This document shows positions 56,578-64,000 of a stretch of DNA of 64,000 nucleotides, one piece after another. Position numbers and translations under genes: made by a program. Where the stretch lies: the NCBI GenBank assembly GCA_021613535.1, contig CP075492.1, forward strand, positions 1,984,001 to 2,048,000. Direction: 5' to 3'. Position 1 is the first letter of the stretch. Each line of letters starts with the position of its first letter. Below the pieces are notes generated by a model, which was given only the letters and a program-made list of their open reading frames with translations, was not told the origin of the DNA and made no database searches. Source of the DNA: Adineta vaga (taxonomy: Eukaryota; Rotifera).

Positions 56578-57406
56578 TGTGAAAACTCAATGTTGTCGCT
56601 TAACAATAAAATTGTGTGAAATGACTATATATCACCAATTTTCTTTTCTCTTCAGAAAAATCTGTTAGTATAGTGCGAAGAAACTATGGTGACAAAGGTA
56701 AATGAGAAATATTAATAAGTATCGGTGACGGGAAAAAATTGTTTTCTCTGGTATGCACTTTTTCCTGTGACCTTTCATCGTTTCCTTTGTTTTCTGCGGT
56801 GATTATATAGAGAGAAAATACAAGCAACGTTATAGTACTCGACACTTAAACGACGAGAATAAATATTTTTCTTTGTCTAAGAAATGTTCATTTTGTCTCA
56901 TGTAAAACAAATGTCATGTTTGTTTGAATATCATCAACTCGACAAAGTCATATAGAAATCAAACAACCCATACTCTACCGACAAGATTCTTAAAAACAAA
57001 GAACGTACTACGTAACTTATCTTAGGTCAGGATTTCAGTTTTGTTCCAAAACATTAGAATAAGATACAGATGGATGAGTTATGTCGAGTGAATGTCTCAA
57101 GAGTATAGTATATACGATCAATGAAGAAATGTTTTCTAGAATAATTTTCTGTGTGTTGACAACGATTGTTTTTGCGTCATAATTCTTTATCTTTAGAATG
57201 GATTGGTTTTAATCCATCTTGAGGGTGTGAGTGTGAATGAAGAAAAGAGTTATCGTGTACACGGCTGAACAGGCACACTGACCGATTATAGCAATGTACT
57301 CACTTTTTAAATACACTAAAAAAACAACGATACACATCAATTCAATTTATTAGTTACGCAATATATGTGTGAATATTCGTTTATTTGATAATGTAAAAAA
57401 GTCAAA
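56578..57406. other. Spacer
   Basis: Only a single telomere-like arm (CTTGAGGGTGTGAGTGTG) at about 57217-57234. No gene. Confidence 0.4.
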
Positions 57407-58457
57407 TTAAAATTTCAGAATAGATCTTGTTAACGGATGTTCACTAATCCATCGATGATCTGCTCTTTGATATGAATTTCGTTGAAGACAATGATGAAGA
57501 ACATCTTGAACAAGACTCGAACGTGTTGGACGAGAACCCATGGGTGGTTGTGAACTTTCATATAATGGTCCTATTCCATAAGTAATCAAATATAAAATAG
57601 CACCAATTGACCATATATCAGCTTTTGATGTTATCGGAAATCCACTCCAAAAACATTCTGGTGCACTATAAGGACGTGTACCACCCGTTCCTTGATATCG
57701 ATTGTATCTTTAAAAAGAAAAGAGAAACATGAAAAAAATACACAAAAATACTGAAAATTTCAGTTACCTATCATATTCATCGATTGCAATACCAAAATCA
57801 ATAACTTTTAAATTTGAACCAAAAAATAATAAATTAGCTGGTTTTATATCACGATGAATCTATTAGAAAAATTCAAATAGAATTGAATCATTTCTTTCAA
57901 ATCTAAAATGAAATATTTACTTATAAGATTAACTTACAAAACCATATCGATGAAGTGTTAGAACAATATTAACTAATTGAATCCATATATTTTGTCGATC
58001 ATCTGCTGAAATATAATCACCAGAAAGAGATAGTCTTGATTTTGAATGCAAATTTTTGACTCGATCTGAAAATGATTCATCAGCTAATTCCATAACAATA
58101 AAAGCAACACCATATTTTGGAATATATTCATAACCATACATTGTTACAATATGTTCTGTTTCATTGAGCATTCGTTCAGCTACTTTGATTTCAGTTCGAA
58201 ACGAATTTAAACGTTGCGTTGCACTTAGACGATTTCTTGAACGATTAAAATCAAATACTTTTACAGCAGCATAATCACCTAAACATATCAAATAAATATG
58301 TTTTGAAATTAATCAGAGAAAAAAACTTCTTACCATTTTGCGTCGTTGATGTCCAAACAGATCCATATGCTCCAAATCCTAATCGATTAATTAAAGTATA
58401 GAATTTATCTTGTATCTTATATGTATGATTTGCATGGACAATCTCTTTTGGAAACAT
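57407..58457 (-). CDS. Protein kinase, TTK/Mps1-like
   Basis: Model: complement(join(57407..57707, 57768..57859, 57938..58278, 58334..58457)), 285 aa, all junctions GT-AG and in phase. A bare kinase domain: glycine loop GFGAYGSV (27-34), catalytic Lys48 in AAVKVF, gatekeeper region VMELADESF, HRDIKPANLLF, DFGIAIDEYDR, the APE motif as SAPECF after GTGGTRPY, DIWSIGAIL, and the closing Arg in YQRADHRW with HPLT. The order KPANLLF then KVIDFGIA, and the short sequence after DFG, recall TTK/Mps1-type kinases. It lacks the long N-terminal region of animal TTK, so the cellular role is open. All catalytic residues are present and an active enzyme is expected. Its introns of 55-78 bp are typical of the window. 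Confidence 0.85.
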
Positions 58458-58967
58458 TTGAATAATTAAGAGAAAGGTTTTACAATTCTCTTTTCTCTTT
58501 TCTAAGTAAACATGTTTTTATCAAATGAAAGAAAATATCGATAATGATTTTTTTTTCTATATAGAATAAATATTTTCATTGATTTGATCAAATCAATAAA
58601 AATAAGTCAGTTCCAGATCGAATTCTAATGATGAGAAATATAGTGTCAATTTCCACAATAACAACATTTATTCAGCAAAATTGATGTAAAAACTAATATG
58701 TGGAAACAAGGCATCCACACCTTCAAGAATAAGAAGTGATGAGAAAAAAATACAATTTTGTGTTGTGATATATTTTTTATGCATTAGAAAATGGTCGATT
58801 GTGAGCGCCATCTATTAGATTTATTTACATTTTTTCAGGAAATATACAAGATTTTCAATGGTTATTTCGACTGTGTATAAATGATTTTTTTTCCCAGTAG
58901 CTTATTTTTATGTTTGAGAAAATATGACATAATTTATTCGTCCTAACAACAAACTAAGGACATAACA
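58458..58967. other. Divergent promoter region between kinase and F-box genes
   Basis: 510 bp of AT-rich sequence between two head-to-head starts (58457 and 58968), so it probably carries both promoters. A single hairpin arm (GGCATCCACACCTTCAAG) lies near 58708. No ORF. Confidence 0.4.
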
Positions 58968-60695
58968 ATGTCTTTCGAGTTGTTACCTAACGAAGTATTA
59001 TTCGATATATTTAATCTTCTTTCAATTCCTGACTTTCTTCATGCATTTTCTGAACTTAATCATCGTTTCGATAAACTTATATGCGATCATCTACAAAATC
59101 AAAAATGTATTGATCTACGGACAACAACAAAATTTAATTTTGATCTTTTATGGAAACAATATTTTCCAAAATTAATCGGTGAAATAACTTCACTTAGTTT
59201 ATCGAATAATATCAATACTTTCGATCAATTCTATTCACATGGTTTCACATTACGTCAATTTACTCGTTTACAATCACTTTCACTATTTCATATTCATTCA
59301 AATGAAGCAATTCAAAATATAATGAGAGATTTACCTCATTTATCGACTTTGACTCATATGACTCTTGAAAAATGTACTGTCAATGATTATTCGTTTGTAG
59401 ACATTATTTGGAGTCTACCTAATCTTGTTTATTTTCGTTTCAATACATTCTTTGATTCACCATTGACTTTTAATGCACCAACAGTAACTTCATCAACTGT
59501 TAAATCCGTACATGGTTTTTGCGACGAACGTGGCATAAGTATAATTGATTTGTTGCAACGAACACCAAAAGCTCGATACTTATCCATTTGTATCAATTCA
59601 TATCCTTCATTTACTGATTTATCAACAAACTTAACTTCGATAACAAAATTAAATTTAGTATTTTTAAGTTCATTATTTAGTGCATTACTGAATTTTTTAC
59701 GTCGAATACCAAATCTAACTCATCTGAAAATTGATATGAAAGAGCATTTTATCCATGCACAAATATGGGAGAGATTAATTCAGAAATATCTAACAAAACT
59801 GAAGCATTTGCAATTTAAAATGAAATCTACAACTGTTATAGAGAATAGCACAGCAGAACAACAAGTCAAAAGAATTGTTGATGATTTTCGAAATTCATTT
59901 TGGCTTGATGAACATCAATGGTTTGTTCAATGTGATTGGAATCCAAGAAATAGAAACTGTTATGTATATACTATACCATATACATTTGAAGATTTTAATA
60001 TTGACTTTCCCATTTATTCGAAATCCACGCATGCACATGATAATGCTCAATGTCTGTTTGAGTGTGTGCGTAGATTGACATTCGACACAACTTCTTACGA
60101 TCTTCATGAATGTTTAACATTTTCTTATATTCAACTTCCTAATATTGAACATATTAGCATAAAACTCCCTATACAGAATCCTCTCTGGTATACAAATGGT
60201 CAATGCCATCCATCGGTTTATAAATATGAATTAAATTGTCTAAATCAATTACAACACTTACTCGAACAATATTCTCGTTTAACTTCATTACATTTTCAAG
60301 GATGGCCATCGGCGATTCTGAATTTATCGAAATGTCACATTAAGAATATGTCAGTGTTCGAACTGATTTCACGATGTCCTTTGGGACATGAATATTATTA
60401 TACGCGAAAAGAATGTGATCAATTTACTAGTTCAATACTTAGTAATCAATGTAAAATTCTTAGTATCGATGTCAAAGATTCGTTTTGTGTTTATGATCTT
60501 ATTATTAAAATGAACAAGCTTGAGATGTTAAATGTTAACCTTAAAATTAATCTATTAAACTTAAATCAAACTTCAGATAGCGAAAATCTTGTGAAATGGT
60601 TGAATAGGAAAATGCAAGGTGTATCGACCAATATAAAGAATATCACCACGAGAACAGCATTACATAGAAGTTATTTGTTTATTGAACGTTCATAA
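58968..60695 (+). CDS. F-box protein with leucine-rich C-terminal region
   Basis: 575 aa, single exon, start in a good context (AACAATGTC). Residues 3-45 form an F-box (ELLPNEVLFDIFNLLSIPDF, then HRFDKLIC), which binds Skp1 of an SCF ubiquitin ligase. The rest is built of irregular leucine-rich repeats (LTHMTLEKCTV, LVYFRFNTFF, LTHLKIDM, LTSLHFQGW), presumably a substrate-recruiting arc. Bdelloids carry very many such F-box genes and this one looks intact. There is no sign of a zinc finger or WD repeat. Substrate unknown. Confidence 0.83.
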   Translation: MSFELLPNEVLFDIFNLLSIPDFLHAFSELNHRFDKLICDHLQNQKCIDLRTTTKFNFDLLWKQYFPKLIGEITSLSLSNNINTFDQFYSHGFTLRQFTRLQSLSLFHIHSNEAIQNIMRDLPHLSTLTHMTLEKCTVNDYSFVDIIWSLPNLVYFRFNTFFDSPLTFNAPTVTSSTVKSVHGFCDERGISIIDLLQRTPKARYLSICINSYPSFTDLSTNLTSITKLNLVFLSSLFSALLNFLRRIPNLTHLKIDMKEHFIHAQIWERLIQKYLTKLKHLQFKMKSTTVIENSTAEQQVKRIVDDFRNSFWLDEHQWFVQCDWNPRNRNCYVYTIPYTFEDFNIDFPIYSKSTHAHDNAQCLFECVRRLTFDTTSYDLHECLTFSYIQLPNIEHISIKLPIQNPLWYTNGQCHPSVYKYELNCLNQLQHLLEQYSRLTSLHFQGWPSAILNLSKCHIKNMSVFELISRCPLGHEYYYTRKECDQFTSSILSNQCKILSIDVKDSFCVYDLIIKMNKLEMLNVNLKINLLNLNQTSDSENLVKWLNRKMQGVSTNIKNITTRTALHRSYLFIERS

Positions 60696-61561
60696 TTTGT
60701 TTTTATTGACACAAACATGATTTACTTGATAGTTTATTCAAGATTTTAACAATAAAAAGTTAATACACTAGTAGAATCGGTCAGTGTGTTCGTCCGTATA
60801 CACAGTCAACGCAACAAAAATAAAACGAACACCCTAGATAAGATTGGTCGTCTCTATCTGTAAACCGTAATTGTTAACAAGTTATGGAAAAAAAACTCCG
60901 ACATTTCTGTAACGATATAGTTGTATCCATTTTTCTTAATTCTTCTCTTTCTGTCAACTATATATCTCTCTCTCTCTCTCTCATTCATTTGTTCCATTCG
61001 TTCTCTTTTTTTGTTGCACTTATATAGCTGCGTGTTTCTGTCTGTAAAAGTTGCGATTTATGAGAGGAAGAAATAATTAAAGGCGTGGTCCCATCAGCGC
61101 ATACATCTTTTTCATAACATATCGTCACATTTTCTTCGCAAAACAAAATTACAATGAATTGGAAAGTAAACGATTTTTCTCGTCTATCTGTCTCTCTTTG
61201 ATATTATATACACAGAACTAGAAGAACAGTCCTGGATTCACTGACTCATCTAACAAACGCGCTCGCTTGCGTACACTGTATACACAATAGTTGTCTTTCT
61301 ATGGAAACCAGTGCTAACCTTTTTTTTTCTTTTCTTTTCGTTGTACGAGCATATAAATATATACTCTCTGTGAGAACTATACGATTATCGAGGGAGAGAA
61401 ACAAATAAAAGGGAACTGTCAGCAGCGGAATCTTTTCTTGCATTATAAATCGTCATATACATTTGCTTACTTTTTTTAGATCACTTTAGATACTACGTTT
61501 TGATTTGTAGTAGATCTATCGATCGCCCAAGTACCTGATAAAATCAATTCATTGCTGAAAA
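60696..61561. other. Spacer with two partial copies of the 33-kb secreted-protein exon
   Basis: About 61015-61140 and 61340-61460 each resemble 32935-33080 (shared CCATCAGCGCATACATCT, GAGGAAGAAATAA and TATATA-containing flank), on the minus strand, with stops and deletions. A CT run at 60966-60982. No intact gene. Confidence 0.5.
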
Positions 61562-62212
61562 ATGATGAAACAGTTTACAACGGCTTCGGAACAAATTCGC
61601 TCTGCAGTAGCTGGAGTTGTACAATCAACATCAAATATAATTACGACTGTTATACCCCCACCAAATAGAAAGGAAAATGGCATCTTAGTTTTTTATCCAA
61701 ATGTGGAGTCCAATAAGAAGGATAAATGCATCCTTTATCATAACACTCTTCTTGAACAATTTGACAAAATTACTGGTACTGAGCCTGAAAAAATCTTGAA
61801 GATTGCAGTGTATAAGACACCACTGATTCCGGTGGCGTCTTCTATTGAAATACTCTATCACGCGTATCTAGTATTGCAAACCGAAACATGGTACTACTCA
61901 TTAGAAACAAAGACACAACAGATCACATTGCAGCGATCAAAGTGTCCAGAAGATGTTCGTGATATGTACGAAGGAGCATCGCGAGGTACCGTAACTGATA
62001 ATACTGCACCTAGCCTCATAGTTGAAGCGAAAGGCGAAGGAACTATCAGAGACGTGATGGAGTATCTCTACAAAAAGCAGCGTCTGAACGTTGACTTTAA
62101 TTGGTTTTGGGAAAACTGCAAGGACATGGCCAAATGGATTTTTGACGAATTCAACTCAGAAGGAAGAACACTCAAACTCACATTCACGAAATACGGTAAA
62201 TCTGACAATTAA
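61562..62212 (+). CDS. LRAT/NlpC-P60-like (permuted papain-fold) protein, 216 aa
   Basis: Single exon. The C-terminal half has the signature of the circularly permuted papain-like group that includes LRAT and PPPDE proteases: an early His in LYHAYLVLQTETWYYSLE (His100) and a late Cys in FWENCKDMAKWIFDEF (Cys186), like the H...NC pair of LRAT-like acyltransferases. If the assignment is right it would be an acyltransferase or cysteine hydrolase; this is inference from two motifs. A third polar residue is not obvious. No transmembrane helix, so soluble. A 389-bp foldback element is inserted in its stop codon (62210-62212): without it the reading would be DNY then TAG, one residue longer. Confidence 0.62.
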   Translation: MMKQFTTASEQIRSAVAGVVQSTSNIITTVIPPPNRKENGILVFYPNVESNKKDKCILYHNTLLEQFDKITGTEPEKILKIAVYKTPLIPVASSIEILYHAYLVLQTETWYYSLETKTQQITLQRSKCPEDVRDMYEGASRGTVTDNTAPSLIVEAKGEGTIRDVMEYLYKKQRLNVDFNWFWENCKDMAKWIFDEFNSEGRTLKLTFTKYGKSDN

Positions 62213-62600
62213 CGACACTAAAATGAAACTTAATTTTGTTTTTATTTGCGTTCATCTATTTTACGACCGATTTCAAACAACTTTATATTTCGTGAATCTT
62301 TGGATGACGCTCTTCCGATTCGTTTTCTCATATGTTTTCGTGGAGATATCATTGGTCTAGGATCATGATGTCTTGCTGTCGTTATTACGTGCTACTTCCA
62401 TAATAACGACATCCAGCTAATTTTTCCCCCTATCTACGATAGCAAGACATCATGATCGTAGACCGGTGATATCTCCGCACGAAAATATATCAATCGAGAG
62501 AGTGTCATCCAAATATTCACCAAATATAAAGTTGTGTGAAATCAGTCGTAAAATACATGAATGCGAATAAAAACAAAATAATGTTTCATTTTAGTGTCGT
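62212..62600. mobile_element. Foldback MITE, Tc1/mariner-like, 389 bp, TA target duplication
   Basis: Ends are inverted repeats: left ACGACACTAAAATGAAAC (62212-62229), right its reverse complement (62583-62600), bounded by TA at 62210-62211 and 62601-62602. The arms extend inward for about 170 bp with mismatches (shared GATCATGATGTCTTGCT near 62362 and 62457), so the whole element can fold into one long hairpin; a small inner palindrome (GTCGTTATTA...TAATAACGAC) lies around the centre of the left half. No coding capacity. TA duplications are the mark of Tc1/mariner elements. Confidence 0.85.
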
Positions 62601-62602
62601 TA

Positions 62603-64000
62603 TTAGGGAGAAGTACTGTACTAACTAGATTTCGCTACATATTCATTTCCCGTTGAGTACAACATATACTCTCTTTCATTCTTCCATTTCTTCCGCATCT
62701 CGATGTTGCTGTATGCCCGCTTCATAAAACTCAATTGATTCCCTATTCATCTCACCGATGAAAATATTTTTTTGCAATAAAATTCATTCTATCTTCGCTA
62801 GTAGCAAAAATTCCTTTCCAGCTATGGTTATGAGACAGTTGAATACTATCCAAGCACCCTCGTTCGTCAAACTCAATTAATGAATACTTTTATTTATATA
62901 TTGTTTGAAAAAGCTTACATATACAAATTATTATAAGAGAATGTCGATGTCAGGATGAATATCAAATGAAAGCATAAGTATCTTTAAGAGGGTGGGTGTG
63001 GGTGACACTACACTCTTGACCAACACCCACTCACACCTTCAATTCATTATAAATTTTGATAATTTGAACTGATACTATGATATATCACAATAAGCACACC
63101 TCTTATTCATTCAATGAAAATGTTATATGGAAAAATCCATTGCATAATATTTGTCGCAATCGATATTTTTCTTTTTCTTTTCATGAAAACGAACGTTGTC
63201 ATACGCTATTGGCGTCAGATATATTCATCAAGATTAATTCGTGTTTACTCACTAAAGAAAAACTAAATATGCAACTGAAAAAGCAGGTAGTATTGTTGGC
63301 AGTCAATATATGTGATAATTATTTGACACGCCTTCCTGTTTTAATATGATGTAACTTATAGAAAAAGAAATATTTTCTGTATGATTATAAACTGATGTAA
63401 GTTGGAAGAAAATCTCTTCATGTGTTTTTACCCACTTATTTGTTATTCATATATTTCCTATTCAAACAAAAATACACAACCAAGATAAAATGCTTTGAAT
63501 GCAAGTAAATAAATTATTATCGTTGATTAGAATAACTATAAAAGAACAGGGATTGTTTATCAGATAGACACAAGACACATTAACGATATTCTACCGCTTA
63601 ACTCGGTTTCGTTTCTTCTATATTATGAATCCAATAGGATTAATATGATCGAGCCTCACCAACTATGTTATTCAAATACTTAGCACGGATCTTTTATCTG
63701 GTTTTATTAATAGCAATTTCGAATATCGACTGAAACTTGTTTTCATAGACGGATTACAAAGATTCGTTTTCGTATAAAATACATTTCTGAGAATATATTT
63801 AGCAATCAATAGCGAGAAATATTGGGGATAAAGAGTAGCACAGGAATTATTATTCAGTTGCGAATGTTTTCGCTATCAATTTGATTTTCAAGGAAGACTA
63901 AGTATGGATAAGCGTTTGATTTTGACTTATGTATAAATGCTTAAGCTGAGATATGTGTTCTTATACTCTCGAATTATTACGGAAATAGTGGAGAGCTTCA
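62603..64000. other. Spacer to window end, no supported gene
   Basis: Holds a hairpin at 62987-63040. The ORF at 63077-63349 has AT-driven composition without motifs. I see no exon structure reaching the window edge. Confidence 0.4.
62987..63040. repeat. Telomere-like G-rich hairpin
   Basis: AAGAGGGTGGGTGTGGGTGA, loop CACTACACTCTTGAC, then CAACACCCACTCACACCTTC. Confidence 0.78.

Noticed and set aside
9231-63040. Evenly related short repeats as a possible CRISPR array
   Set aside because: The copies are kilobases apart, palindromic and without spacers; the genome is eukaryotic.
63077-63349. 90-codon plus-strand ORF near the window end
   Set aside because: Composition follows AT-rich DNA, with no motif, hydrophobic pattern or plausible splice partner.

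Overview
The window reads as nuclear DNA of a bdelloid rotifer (Adineta/Rotaria type). The pointers are AT-rich sequence with short GT-AG introns (about 45-80 bp, one of 629 bp), several arginine ADP-ribosyltransferase (ART)-TPR genes, a gypsy-type LTR retrotransposon whose third ORF looks like a DEDDy exonuclease, a family of cysteine-rich two-pass membrane proteins, intronless bacterial-looking enzyme genes, and many short G-rich hairpins built from TGTGGG-like units, which resembles the telomere repeat I recall for Adineta vaga. The organism is inferred from gene content; no species marker is present.

Layout. 0.3-1.4 kb: a short-chain dehydrogenase (+). 1.7-6.3 kb: an intact ART-TPR gene and then a decayed one. 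6.6 kb: a glyoxalase-like gene of bacterial type. 8.0-9.7 kb: kinase and other gene debris cut by a hairpin repeat and a hAT-type MITE. 9.8-10.5 kb: a three-pass membrane protein. 11.3-13.5 kb: a second decayed ART-TPR gene. 14.2-15.2 kb: a seven-helix receptor. 16.3-19.1 kb: a large secreted DUF5695-like protein with one frameshift. 19.9-22.1 kb: an intronless ART-TPR gene. 22.3-31.1 kb: a complete LTR retrotransposon with LTRs that look identical. 31.1-38.8 kb: sparse, with two small secreted proteins, gene debris, a toxin-like bacterial domain and a cut ubiquitin-like fragment. 39.1-41.9 kb: a three-exon ART-TPR gene. 42.6-53.6 kb: four minus-strand membrane-protein genes (an NHL propeller, a fused membrane module plus FG-GAP propeller, and two tandem copies of the membrane module). 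54.4-62.6 kb: a truncated secreted fragment, a five-pass membrane protein, a TTK-like kinase, an F-box protein and an LRAT/NlpC-like protein with a 389-bp foldback MITE at its stop codon. The rest is gene-poor.

How it hangs together. Five ART loci (three open, two broken) share one architecture: an N-terminal alpha/beta domain I cannot name, an ART core with R, STS/STT and ExE motifs, and TPRs. I think they form a rapidly turning-over, possibly defensive or signalling family, but function is inference. The membrane cluster is a separate theme: extracellular six- and seven-bladed propellers on a membrane anchor plus a Thr-rich stalk. Frequent breakage, transposons, foreign-looking genes and telomere-like hairpins suggest a subtelomeric or otherwise plastic region.

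Gene models with introns were built by hand from splice sites and reading-frame phase. All complete models sum to whole codons. Family names rest on motif recognition, not on a database search.
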